The notes below the pieces were generated by a model that was not told where the DNA came from, did not search any database, and saw only the letters and a program-made list of their open reading frames with translations. The position numbers and the translations under genes are program-made. A DNA stretch of 64,000 bases from Streptomyces sp. NBC_01669 (lineage in GTDB: Bacteria > Actinomycetota > Actinomycetes > Streptomycetales > Streptomycetaceae): the NCBI RefSeq assembly GCF_026339735.1, contig NZ_JAPEQG010000001.1, positions 1,674,001 to 1,738,000 on the forward strand. Direction: 5' to 3'. Positions 23,443 through 31,369 of the stretch are shown here, piece by piece (positions within the stretch are counted from its first letter, which is position 1; every line of letters begins with the position of its first letter).

Positions 23443-25671
23443 ATGTGGAGACCCCTGCCCGTGGCTGCTTTTCTCTATCGACTGGGCCGTCTGGCCTTCC
23501 GGCGGCGCTGGTACGTCGCCCTGCTGTGGGCGGCGGTGCTGGGCGCTGTCGGCTTCGGCGCCGTCACAGCTCCCGCCGCCCCCGACGAGGGGTCCTCCAT
23601 GCCGGGCATCGAGTCCCAGAAGGCATTCGACCTGATGGAGCAGCGCTTCCCCGGGTCGATGGCCGACGGGGCGAGCGCCCGGGTCGTCTTCGTCGCTCCC
23701 GACGGTCAGAAGGTCACCGCGGCCGGGAACCGGTCGGCCATCGAGAAGACCGTGGTCGAGGCGGCCGACGGGGCTCAGGTCGCCGGTGCGGTGAGCCCCT
23801 TCCAGGCGCATTCGGTGAGCAAGGACGCCTCCACGGCGTACGCGACCGTCACTTACAAGGTGAAGGCCGACGACCTCACCGACGCGAGCAAGCAGAAGCT
23901 GGAGGACGCCCTGCAGGAGGCCCGGGACGCGGGCCTGACCGTCGAGGTCGGCGGAACCGCGCTGGCGACCCAGCCAGCGGCGGGCGGAGGGGCCGAGGGG
24001 ATTGGCATCGCCATCGCCGCCGTGGTGTTGCTGATGACCTTCGGTTCACTGGCCGCCGCCGGGCTGCCGCTGCTGACCGCGATCATCGGCGTCGGTGTCG
24101 GCATGGCGTCGATTCTCGCCCTGGGCAGTGCCCTGGGCCTGTCCGCGACGACCGGCACCCTGGCCACGATGCTCGGCCTCGCGTGCGGCATCGACTACGC
24201 CGTGTTCATCGTCTCCCGCTACCGGGAGGAGCGGGCCAAGGGACACGTACCCCAGGAGGCGGCGGGTCTGGCGGCCGGCACCGCCGGGTCGGCGGTCGTC
24301 TTCGCCGGGCTCACCGTCGTCATCGCACTGGCCGGGCTCTCGGTGGTCGGTATCCCGATGCTGACCACGATGGGCCTCGCCGCCGCAGGGGCGGTCGTCA
24401 TCTCCGTCGTCATCGCGCTGACGCTGGTCCCGGCCCTGCTCGGCTTCTGGCCGCGTACGGTGCTGTCGCGCTCCGTCCGGAAGCGCGGGAGGAGCAAGGA
24501 AGGCGGCGAGCACAACGGAGGCAGCCGCTGGGCCCGGTTCGTCCTGCGCCGCCCCGTCCCCGTACTCCTCGCGTCGGTCGCGGGTCTGGGGGCACTCGCG
24601 CTGCCGGTGATGGATCTGCAGCTGGGCATGCCCGGAGACGAGGCCAAACCCACCTCGACCACGGAGCGCCGCGCCTACGACGCGCTCGCCGACGGCTTCG
24701 GTCCCGGCTTCAACGGGCCCCTGACCATCGTCGTGGACGCCAAGGGTGCCGACGACGCGAAGGCCGCGGTGACGACGATCGAGCAGAAGATCGGCGCCAC
24801 CGAAGGAGTCGTCTCCGTCTCACCGGCGCGGTTCAACCCCGCCGGTGACACCGCGGTATTCTCCGCCGTCCCGGCCGCCGGGCCGAGCACCGAGAAGACC
24901 AAGGACCTCGTCCACACCATCCGCACCGAACGCCCCGCGGTCACGTCCGCCACCGGAGTGACCTTCGATGTCACCGGCACCACAGCGATGAACATCGACG
25001 TCGCCCAGAAGGTCCAGGACGCGCTGATCCCCTACCTCGCGGTCGTGGTGGGTCTGGCCATCCTGCTCCTGATGGTGGTCTTCCGCTCCGTGCTCGTACC
25101 GATCAAGGCGGCCCTCGGCTTCCTCCTGTCGGTGCTGGCCGCTCTCGGCTCGGTCGTCGCGGTCTTCCAGTGGGGCTGGGGCGCCGGCCTCCTCGGCGTC
25201 GAGCAGACCGGCCCGATCATGAGCCTGATGCCGATCTTCCTGGTGGGCATCGTCTTCGGTCTCGCCATGGACTACGAAGTCTTCCTGGTCGCCCGCATGC
25301 GGGAGGCGTACGTCCACGGAGACCGGCCCGGCCAGGCGGTCGTCACCGGTTTCCGGTACAGCGCCCGCGTCGTGGTAGCGGCCGCGCTCATCATGATGGC
25401 CGTCTTCTCGGGGTTCATCGGCGCCGGCGAATCCATGATCAAGACGATCGGGTTCGGTCTGGCCACGGCCGTCCTGTTCGACGCGTTCGTCGTCCGCATG
25501 GCGTTCGTCCCCGCCGTGCTCGCCCTGCTCGGCAAGGCGGCGTGGTGGCTGCCCCGCCCGCTGGACAAGCTGCTGCCCCGCGTCGACGTGGAAGGTGAGG
25601 CTCTCAGCCGGCGGTCCGCAGTCGCCCCGGCGCAGGCCGAGGCGGCCGACCGGGAGTCGGTCAGCATCTGA
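23443..25671 (+). CDS. MMPL-family RND transporter
   Basis: A 742-residue integral membrane protein. ATG 23443 is the best start because the next codons enter FLYRLGRLAFRRRWYVALLWAAVLGAVGF, the typical first helix; the nearest GGGGAGG is 14 bases upstream, so the start is moderately certain. Two repeated halves each have one long extracytoplasmic loop and a block of five helices. Conserved pieces are LACGIDYAVFIVSRYREERAKG in the first half and GLAMDYEVFLVARMREAYVHG in the second; the GxDY/MDYE Asp residues are the proton relay of MMPL exporters. It probably exports a lipid or hydrophobic drug. The gene is divergent from DeoR and followed by a strong terminator. Confidence 0.88.
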   Translation: MWRPLPVAAFLYRLGRLAFRRRWYVALLWAAVLGAVGFGAVTAPAAPDEGSSMPGIESQKAFDLMEQRFPGSMADGASARVVFVAPDGQKVTAAGNRSAIEKTVVEAADGAQVAGAVSPFQAHSVSKDASTAYATVTYKVKADDLTDASKQKLEDALQEARDAGLTVEVGGTALATQPAAGGGAEGIGIAIAAVVLLMTFGSLAAAGLPLLTAIIGVGVGMASILALGSALGLSATTGTLATMLGLACGIDYAVFIVSRYREERAKGHVPQEAAGLAAGTAGSAVVFAGLTVVIALAGLSVVGIPMLTTMGLAAAGAVVISVVIALTLVPALLGFWPRTVLSRSVRKRGRSKEGGEHNGGSRWARFVLRRPVPVLLASVAGLGALALPVMDLQLGMPGDEAKPTSTTERRAYDALADGFGPGFNGPLTIVVDAKGADDAKAAVTTIEQKIGATEGVVSVSPARFNPAGDTAVFSAVPAAGPSTEKTKDLVHTIRTERPAVTSATGVTFDVTGTTAMNIDVAQKVQDALIPYLAVVVGLAILLLMVVFRSVLVPIKAALGFLLSVLAALGSVVAVFQWGWGAGLLGVEQTGPIMSLMPIFLVGIVFGLAMDYEVFLVARMREAYVHGDRPGQAVVTGFRYSARVVVAAALIMMAVFSGFIGAGESMIKTIGFGLATAVLFDAFVVRMAFVPAVLALLGKAAWWLPRPLDKLLPRVDVEGEALSRRSAVAPAQAEAADRESVSI

Positions 25672-25687
25672 CCGCCGCACCCACCGC

Positions 25688-25718
25688 AGGGCCGCCCGTG
25701 GAGAACACGGGCGGCCCT
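25688..25718. terminator. Strong hairpin terminator after the MMPL gene
   Basis: AGGGCCGCCCGTG pairs perfectly with CACGGGCGGCCCT, a 13-bp stem with a five-base loop (GAGAA), 17 bases after the MMPL stop codon. Confidence 0.8.
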
Positions 25719-25775
25719 CGTTGGCTGCTCGGCGCCCGCGTCGCCCACCATGGATCTACCGGACCGGAGAATTCG

Positions 25776-26936
25776 ATGATGACCAACTGGCAGCGATACG
25801 CGAATGACCATCCCCGCGGCGTCGACGCGGCGGTGGCCCTGCTGCTGTTCGTCGTCTCCGTCCCGGGAAGCGTGATCAGCGGCATGGAGCCCGCCATCCG
25901 GGCCGAGTGGTGGATCGCCGTGCTGTTCTCGGCCGTCGGCTGCGCGTCCCTGCTGTGGAACCGCAGCCACCCCCGCACTGTCGTCGTGGTGACCGCGGTC
26001 TGCGCCGTGGCCACGGGCGTGCCGGGATTCCTGCTCACCCCCCTGCTGCTGGGACCGGTCATGGTGGCGCTCTACCGGCTGGCCGTCGGCGCCGACCGGA
26101 CGATCACCAGCGCCTACACGCTCACCATCGCCGCGCTGCTGACGGCGACGACGCTGCTCGCCACCCGAGGTGACCAGCCGCTCATCCTCAGGACGATCAA
26201 CCCCACCGCCTGGATTCTGCTGTCGGCAGTGCTCGGCAGCGCCGTCCAGCTGCGCCGCGCCTATCTGGAGGTCGTACAGGCCCGTGCCGCACACGCCGAG
26301 CGCATGCGTATCGCCCGCGAACTGCACGATGCCGTCGCCCACCACTTGACGCTGGCCCACGCCCAGGCCGGTACGGCCGCGCACCTGGCGCGCATCCACC
26401 CCGAGCAGGCGCAGACGATCCTTGCGGACCTGGTCGGCACCACCTCATCGGCGCTGCGAGAACTCAAGGCCACCGTCGGCCTCCTGCGCCAGGCGGACGA
26501 CACCGACGCGCTGGCACCGGCCCCCGGCCTCGCGCAGCTCGCCGATCTCACCGACTCGTTCGCATCCGCCGGGCTCATCGTCACCGTCACCTCCGAGGGC
26601 GAGGAACAGCGGCTCTCGCCGGCAGTGGACCTGACGGCGTTCCGGATCGTGCAGGAAGCACTCACCAACGTCACCAAACACGCCACCGCACACGCGGCGC
26701 ACGTACAGCTCGACTACACCCGCGACAGGCTGACCGTCACGATCACCGACGACGGAGAGGCCACAGCCCGAACCACTGCGGCCCGGAGCGGCGGATTCGG
26801 TCTCATCGGCATGCGTGAACGCGCCCATTCCGTCGGCGGTCACCTGCACGCCGGCCACCGGTCCGAAGGCGGCTTCCACGTCACCGCCCAACTGCCACTG
26901 CACCCCCGGAACCCGGAAGAGGGCTTCATCGCATGA
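25776..26936 (+). CDS. Two-component sensor histidine kinase (NarX/LiaS type)
   Basis: The 386-residue kinase starts at ATG 25776, six bases after GGAGA; a second ATG follows directly. About residues 15-155 hold four to five transmembrane helices with little extracellular sequence, suggesting sensing within the membrane. The HisKA_3 box is RMRIARELHDAVAHHLTLAHAQAG, with the phospho-His near residue 184. The HATPase_c domain includes QEALTNVTKHATAHAAHVQLDY (N box), TDDGEA (G1) and GGFGLIGMRERAHSVGG (G2). The stop overlaps the ATG of the response regulator gene. The signal is unknown; the MMPL exporter just upstream is a possible target or part of the response. Confidence 0.92.
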   Translation: MMTNWQRYANDHPRGVDAAVALLLFVVSVPGSVISGMEPAIRAEWWIAVLFSAVGCASLLWNRSHPRTVVVVTAVCAVATGVPGFLLTPLLLGPVMVALYRLAVGADRTITSAYTLTIAALLTATTLLATRGDQPLILRTINPTAWILLSAVLGSAVQLRRAYLEVVQARAAHAERMRIARELHDAVAHHLTLAHAQAGTAAHLARIHPEQAQTILADLVGTTSSALRELKATVGLLRQADDTDALAPAPGLAQLADLTDSFASAGLIVTVTSEGEEQRLSPAVDLTAFRIVQEALTNVTKHATAHAAHVQLDYTRDRLTVTITDDGEATARTTAARSGGFGLIGMRERAHSVGGHLHAGHRSEGGFHVTAQLPLHPRNPEEGFIA

Positions 26937-27616
26937 CCATCCGCGTCCTGCTCGCCGACGACCAAGCCCTCCTCCGGGCGACCTTCCGCATGCTGATCGA
27001 CTCCTGTGACGACATGGACGTGGTCGCCGAAGCCGCCGACGGCAGGGAAGCGGTCGAGCTCACCCGCACCCACCGTCCCGACCTCGTCCTCATGGACATC
27101 CGCATGCCCGGCATCGACGGCCTGGCCGCGACCACCGCGCTCTGCGCCGATCCGGACCTGTCCGGCACCCGCGTCCTCATCCTCACCACGTTCGAGACCG
27201 ACGAGTACGTCGCCCGGGCACTGCGCGCCGGCGCGAGCGGCTTTCTCGGCAAGGACGTGGACGCGGACGGACTCCTCGCCGGCATCCGCACCGTGGCCTC
27301 CGGCGACTCCCTGCTCTCCCCGCCTGCCACGCGCTCCCTCATCGCCCGCTTCCTCGCCACACCCGAACCCGGCAGCCACCTGGTGCCGCCCGAACGCCTC
27401 GCCGTTCTCACCCCCCGCGAGCGCGAGGTGATGGCTCTGGCCGCCGAGGGGAAGTCCAACGCCGAGATCGCCGGCATGCTCGTCCTCAGCCCGCTGACCG
27501 TGCGCACCCACGTCCAGCGCGCCATGGCCAAGCTCCACGCGCGGGACCGCGCCCAACTGGTCGTCATCGCCTACCAGTCCGGCCTCGTACAGCCCACGCC
27601 GCCGCCACCGCACTGA
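26933..27616 (+). CDS. NarL/FixJ-family response regulator
   Basis: A 227-residue protein, ATG 26933 overlapping the kinase stop. The receiver domain (about 1-118) has acidic residues in VLLADDQALLRATFRML, the phospho-acceptor Asp in LVLMDIRMPGIDGLAAT, and the conserved Thr and Lys in LILTTFETDEYV and FLGKDVDADGLL. The C-terminal LuxR-type helix-turn-helix is LTPREREVMALAAEGKSNAEIAGMLVLSPLTVRTHVQRAMAKL. It is clearly the partner of the kinase encoded in front of it. DNA targets are not evident; the MMPL gene is a candidate by position. Confidence 0.94.
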   Translation: MTIRVLLADDQALLRATFRMLIDSCDDMDVVAEAADGREAVELTRTHRPDLVLMDIRMPGIDGLAATTALCADPDLSGTRVLILTTFETDEYVARALRAGASGFLGKDVDADGLLAGIRTVASGDSLLSPPATRSLIARFLATPEPGSHLVPPERLAVLTPREREVMALAAEGKSNAEIAGMLVLSPLTVRTHVQRAMAKLHARDRAQLVVIAYQSGLVQPTPPPPH

Positions 27617-27915
27617 ACGCCGACGGGCCGTCCACCGCCATTCCTCCCGCACACGTCGGCGCAGAATGGATCAAGACACCACCGGCGCAACGAGCCTCGC
27701 GGAGAAGCCTGCGGACCGCAGTGGCCATCACCACAGCGTCGGCAGGGTTGTGCCGTGCTGGTCGACCGGGGGCAGCGGCGATACGCGCGACCACACGGCC
27801 CCTGTACTCCGCGGTGATCGCCGGCGCCATCCGGGTACGGACCAGCGGGCGAGCCGGGGCGGGACCACGGGTCCACGGGCAGGGCGGCGGTCCGGTGCGG
27901 AACGCAGAGGAGGGC

Positions 27916-27932
27916 CGGGGCTCGGAGCCCCG
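27916..27932 (-). terminator. Hairpin downstream of GntR gene
   Basis: CGGGGCTC and GAGCCCCG are separated by a single base in the intergenic space between convergent genes. The loop is very tight, so the inner pairs probably open. It is a likely terminator for the minus-strand GntR gene and possibly for the response regulator. Confidence 0.5.
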
Positions 27933-27944
27933 ACCCTTCCTGGA

Positions 27945-27974
27945 CGACCCGTTACGACTTCGACCCGTTACGAC
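27945..27974. repeat. Tandem 14-bp direct repeat
   Basis: CGACCCGTTACGAC occurs twice, separated by TT, in the intergenic region 59 bases downstream of the GntR stop. It may be a slippage product or a paired protein-binding site. Confidence 0.55.
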
Positions 27975-27998
27975 CACGATCCGTCCGAACCTTGACGA

Positions 27999-28012
27999 AC
28001 CGTTCGAACGGT
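27999..28012. repeat. Perfect 14-bp palindrome
   Basis: ACCGTTCGAACGGT is a perfect palindrome without a loop, more like an operator than a terminator. It lies 20 bases beyond the GntR gene stop and just after the direct repeats. Confidence 0.5.
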
Positions 28013-28032
28013 CCGGCTTGTCCGGCCGCGCG

Positions 28033-28710
28033 CTAGCCCTCTTCGCGCTGGTGGTACGTCTTGCGTGTGTGCTCCGTGTGCGCCCGCATGATCTCGGTGG
28101 CCCGCTGCTCGTCCCGCGAGGAGATCGCCGCGATCAGCGAGCGGTGTTCGATCCAGGACTGGGTGCCGCGCCGGCGGGCCACCGGTGTGTAGTACCAGCG
28201 GACCCGGCGGTCGACCTGTCCGGCGAGCTCGGCGAGCACCACATTGCCCGCCAGCTCCATGACCTTGGCATGGAAGGCGGCATTGGTGGCGACGGCGAGA
28301 TCCACATCGTCGTCGGCAACGGCCTGCTCACCCCTGGCACAGAGCTCCTCGAGGGCGGCGATGCCGGCCGTGCCGGAGTTGGCCGCGGCCAGCCGGGCAG
28401 CCTCGGCCTCCAGCAGGGTGCGGACCGAGAGCAGTTGGTCCGCCTCCTCCTCGGTGGGTTCATGGACGAACGCACCCTGAGCGGGACGCAGATCGACCCA
28501 GCCCTCGGTGTTCAGCCGCTGCAATGCCTCGCGCACCGGCTGCCGGGACACACCGAGGTGCCCCGCCAGCTCGCTCTCGACCAGATGCTGGCCTGGGCGG
28601 AGCGCACGCGTGGTGATCAGTTCGAGCAGCGCCTCATAGACGCGCTCACGCAGCGGACCGGGCCGTTCCAGCTTCGGCACGGCCCCCTGCGGCAGTCCTG
28701 TGGACAACAT
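28033..28710 (-). CDS. GntR-family regulator, FadR/FCD subfamily
   Basis: ATG 28710 follows GGAGGGGG by about seven bases; an ATG nine codons upstream is less well placed. The 225-residue product has the GntR winged helix (LRERVYEALLELITTRALRPGQHLVESELAGHLGVSRQPVREALQRLNTEGWVDLRPAQGAFV). An all-helical FCD effector domain follows, with NAAFHAKVMELAGNVVLAEL and EHRSLIAAISSRDEQRATEIMRAHTEHTRKTY; the His residues are the likely metal ligands. FCD regulators respond to small organic acids. A 13-bp motif upstream (28743-28755) recurs upstream of the PanE-like gene at 29868-29880, so it probably controls itself and the neighbouring genes. Confidence 0.9.
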   Translation of the reverse strand: MLSTGLPQGAVPKLERPGPLRERVYEALLELITTRALRPGQHLVESELAGHLGVSRQPVREALQRLNTEGWVDLRPAQGAFVHEPTEEEADQLLSVRTLLEAEAARLAAANSGTAGIAALEELCARGEQAVADDDVDLAVATNAAFHAKVMELAGNVVLAELAGQVDRRVRWYYTPVARRRGTQSWIEHRSLIAAISSRDEQRATEIMRAHTEHTRKTYHQREEG

Positions 28711-28742
28711 CGCGGTCCCCCTCCGGGCGACGAGCAATTGCT

Positions 28743-28755
28743 TATCGTCTACAGT
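28743..28755 (-). promoter_or_regulatory. Candidate GntR operator, copy 1
   Basis: Read on the minus strand this is ACTGTAGACGATA, 33 bases upstream of the GntR start. It differs by one base from ACTGTAGACAATA at 29868-29880. Confidence 0.5.
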
Positions 28756-28774
28756 CTACCGAGCACCATGGGGG

Positions 28775-29731
28775 TCAGGGGCAGCGGATCACCTGACCCG
28801 CGTACGAGAGGTTCCCGCCGAACCCGAAAAGCAGTGCCGGAGCGCCGCTGTCGACCTCGCCGCGTTCCACCAGTTTCGACAGGGCCATGGGGATCGAAGC
28901 GGCGGATGTATTGCCGGAATCCACGACATCCCGGGCGATGACCGCGTTGACCGCACCGATCTTCCTGGCGACCGGTTCGATGATCCGCAGATTGGCCTGA
29001 TGCAGTACCACCGCGGCGAGATCCTCGGGGGCGACTCCTGCCTTTTCGCACACTTTGCGCGCGATGGGCGGCAGCTGGGTGGTGGCCCAGCGGTAGACGG
29101 ACTGCCCCTCCTGGGCGAAGCGCGGCGGCGTCCCCTCGATCCGGACCGCGCGGCCCATCTCCGGCACCGAACCCCAGAGCACGGGGCCGATTCCGGGCGC
29201 GGCGTCCGCGTCGCCCCGCGGGTCCGCGACCACGACCGCGGCGCCCGCACCGTCGCCGAGCAGGACACAGGTGGAGCGGTCGGTCCAGTCGGCGATGTCG
29301 GCCATTTTGTCGGCGCCGATCACCAGCGCACGGGTCGCGGCGCCTGCCCGGATCGCATGGTCGGCGGTGGCGAGGGCGTGGGTGAAGCCGGAGCAGACCA
29401 CGTTGATGTCCATGACGGCGGGCGAAGCCATGCCGAGTCGGGCGGCCACGCGCGCGGACATGCTGGGCGAACGGTCGATCGCCGTGGAGGTCGCGACGAG
29501 GACCAGATCGATGGCGGCGGGGTCGAGACCGGCCGTGGCGAGCGCCTTGGCCGCCGCATGCGCGGCCATCTCGTCCACCGGCTCGCCAGGGCCTCCCACA
29601 TGGCGGGTCTTGATCCCGACGCGACTGGTGATCCACTCGTCGCTGGTGTCGACCATGGCCGCCAGGTCGTCATTGGTGAGCACCTTGGCGGGCTGATAGT
29701 GGCCGAGCGCCACGACACGTGAGCCGGTCAT
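28775..29731 (-). CDS. 3-oxoacyl-ACP synthase III (KAS III)-like protein
   Basis: A 318-residue thiolase-fold enzyme starting at ATG 29731 with GAGGGG nine bases upstream. The family opening is SRVVALGHYQPAKVLTNDDLAAMVDTSDEWITSRVGIKTRH. The catalytic triad is visible: Cys in DINVVCSGFTHALATADHAI, His in VVLHQANLRIIEPVA, and Asn in VDSGNTSAASIPMALSKLVERG. FabH-type enzymes condense an acyl-CoA with malonyl-ACP. This copy is not in a fatty acid synthesis cluster but between a GntR regulator and a PanE-like reductase, so a special acyl starter or a degradative acyl transfer is possible. The C-terminus (FGFGGNLSYAGQVI) is complete. Confidence 0.9.
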   Translation of the reverse strand: MTGSRVVALGHYQPAKVLTNDDLAAMVDTSDEWITSRVGIKTRHVGGPGEPVDEMAAHAAAKALATAGLDPAAIDLVLVATSTAIDRSPSMSARVAARLGMASPAVMDINVVCSGFTHALATADHAIRAGAATRALVIGADKMADIADWTDRSTCVLLGDGAGAAVVVADPRGDADAAPGIGPVLWGSVPEMGRAVRIEGTPPRFAQEGQSVYRWATTQLPPIARKVCEKAGVAPEDLAAVVLHQANLRIIEPVARKIGAVNAVIARDVVDSGNTSAASIPMALSKLVERGEVDSGAPALLFGFGGNLSYAGQVIRCP

Positions 29732-29867
29732 GTAGAGGTTCCCCTCGCTACGTATGGCAGGAACTATCCAGTCTTGGTGGCTACCGTCCGGTACGGGGGC
29801 ACGTGATCCCACAGGATTAGCGGCCTGGCCTTGGAGGCTTGACAACCCTTGACCCGACTGAACACAT

Positions 29868-29880
29868 ACTGTAGACAATA
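29868..29880 (+). promoter_or_regulatory. Candidate GntR operator, copy 2, in the KAS III / PanE intergenic region
   Basis: ACTGTAGACAATA lies 62 bases upstream of the PanE-like start and 136 bases upstream of the divergent KAS III start. A TTGACC at 29849 with TAGACA 17 bases later could be a promoter overlapping it, which would suit repression. Confidence 0.5.
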
Positions 29881-29942
29881 TTCTGTCGACTTGACATCGT
29901 CTCCTGTTCCCTCGCTCGGTCCCTTACCGAACGGAGAGCCCC

Positions 29943-30941
29943 GTGAAAGTCGCAGTTGTCGGCGCCGGTGCGATCGGCGCCTATGTCGGGGCCGCGCTCC
30001 ACCGCGCCGGCGCCGAGGTCCATCTCATCGCCCGCGGGCCGCACCTGGCCGCGATGCGGCGGGACGGCGTCCGCGTCCTCAGTCCGCGCGGCGACTTCAC
30101 CGCGCGTCCGGCTGCCACCGACGATCCGTCGGAGGTCGGGCCCGTCGACTATGTGTTCCTCGGGCTCAAGGCCAACTCGTACGCGGCGTCGGGCCCGCTG
30201 GTCCATCCGCTGCTGCACGACCGCACCGCCCTGATCGCCGCTCAGAACGGCATCCCTTGGTGGTATTTCCACGGCCTGTCGGGCCCGCACGCCGGCCGGC
30301 GTATCGACAGCGTCGACCCGGCGGGCACGGTCAGCGCCACACTGCCGCCCGAGCGCGCCATCGGGTGTGTCGTGTACGCGGCCACCGAGATCGAGGCACC
30401 CGGTGTCGTGCGCCACCTCGAAGGCACCCGGTTCTCGATCGGCGAGCCGGACCGGACCGTGTCGCAGCGCTGCCACGACTTCAGTGAGGCCATGGTCGCG
30501 GGCGGGCTCAAGTGCCCCGTCGAGCCGGATCTGCGCAACGACATCTGGATCAAGCTGATCGGCAACATCTCCTTCAACCCGATCAGTGCGCTCGCGCGGG
30601 CCACCATGGGGCAGATCTGCCGCCATCCGGACACCCGGGCCCTTGTCGGGTCGATGATGCGCGAGACCCTCGCTGTCGCGGCCGCTGTCGGCTGCCGCCC
30701 CGAGATCTCCGTGGAGCGGCGCATCGCGGGGGCCGAACGCGTCGGCGACCACAAGACCTCCACCCTCCAGGATCTGGAGAAGGGCAAACCACTCGAACTC
30801 GATGTGCTGCTCGCGGCCGTCGTCGAACTGGCCGATCTGGCCGGGGTGCCCGTTCCGACGCTGCGCGCCGTGCACGCGCTCGCCGATCTCCTCGCCACCA
30901 CCTCCTCGGCCACCACGGCCACAGCAGGGAGCGCACCATGA
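29943..30941 (+). CDS. 2-dehydropantoate 2-reductase family (ApbA/PanE) oxidoreductase
   Basis: The 332-residue protein starts at GTG 29943. The N-terminal NADP-binding motif is MKVAVVGAGAIGAYVGAALHRAGAEVHLIARG. VDYVFLGLKANSYAAS, LIAAQNGIPWWYFHG, CVVYAATEIEAPGVVRH, DLRNDIWIKLIGNISFNPISALARATMGQI and the C-terminal helices match ApbA/PanE. IWIKLIGN carries the catalytic Lys. True PanE reduces ketopantoate for CoA synthesis; paralogues such as this act on other 2-keto acids. The QNGIPWWYFHG variant and the position before formate dehydrogenase remnants suggest a paralogue rather than the biosynthetic enzyme. Its stop overlaps the ATG of the dehydrogenase remnant. Confidence 0.87.
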   Translation: MKVAVVGAGAIGAYVGAALHRAGAEVHLIARGPHLAAMRRDGVRVLSPRGDFTARPAATDDPSEVGPVDYVFLGLKANSYAASGPLVHPLLHDRTALIAAQNGIPWWYFHGLSGPHAGRRIDSVDPAGTVSATLPPERAIGCVVYAATEIEAPGVVRHLEGTRFSIGEPDRTVSQRCHDFSEAMVAGGLKCPVEPDLRNDIWIKLIGNISFNPISALARATMGQICRHPDTRALVGSMMRETLAVAAAVGCRPEISVERRIAGAERVGDHKTSTLQDLEKGKPLELDVLLAAVVELADLAGVPVPTLRAVHALADLLATTSSATTATAGSAP

Positions 30942-31364
30942 GTGACAACCGCCGCCGACGGCAGCAGAAGCAGTACGAGCGGCTGACGCATCCCCTCGTG
31001 AGGGACGCGAACGGCACGCTGCGACAGGCGAGGTGGGACGAGGCACCGGAACGCGCGGCGGGCGGCTTCCGGCGGACGCGCGACGCGTACGGTCCCGACG
31101 CCTTTCGCGATGCTGGTGTGCCCCACCGGGGCGCTCTCCTTCAAGACCGAATTCGACATGCGGGCGGCCTGGACCTGGGACGAGCCGGCCCGGACGGAAA
31201 CCACCACCGTCTGCGCCTACTGCGGTGTCGGCTGCAGCGTCACACTCCATGTGCAGGACAATGAGATCGTCAAGGTCACCTCTCCGCACGACAACCCGGT
31301 GGCCCACGGCAACCTCTGCATCAAGGGCCGCTTCGGCTTCCAACACGTACAGAATCGGGTTTAA
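30938..31364 (+). pseudogene. Formate dehydrogenase remnant: start of catalytic subunit fused to end of iron-sulfur part
   Basis: ATG 30938 overlaps the previous stop (ATGA) and begins a protein with YERLTHPLVRDANGTLRQA and RWDEAPERAAGGFRRTRDAYGPDAF, the N-terminus of a molybdopterin formate dehydrogenase catalytic subunit. Near 31105 this ends. In another frame, MLVCPTGALSFKTEFD starts at about 31110 and continues TTTVCAYCGVGCSVTLHVQDNE and HGNLCIKGRFGFQHVQNRV to a TAA at 31364. That second piece is an iron-sulfur/MopB N-terminal region with the CxxCxxxC cluster motif. In an intact enzyme the second piece comes before the first or belongs to a separate subunit, so an internal deletion has joined the two out of frame. 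No functional dehydrogenase can result. fdhD follows after five bases. Confidence 0.82.
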
Positions 31365-31369
31365 CCGCC

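Larger units (their letters stand above)
27617..28032. other. 416-base intergenic region between convergent genes
   Basis: It lies between the response regulator (+) and the GntR regulator (-). No convincing gene is seen. It contains the hairpin at 27916-27932, a 14-bp direct repeat at 27945-27958 and 27961-27974, and a perfect 14-bp palindrome at 27999-28012. Confidence 0.5.

Noticed and set aside
27564..27977. A 137-codon minus-strand frame between the response regulator and GntR genes
   Set aside because: No ribosome site or recognised motif, and it runs antisense into the response regulator gene.
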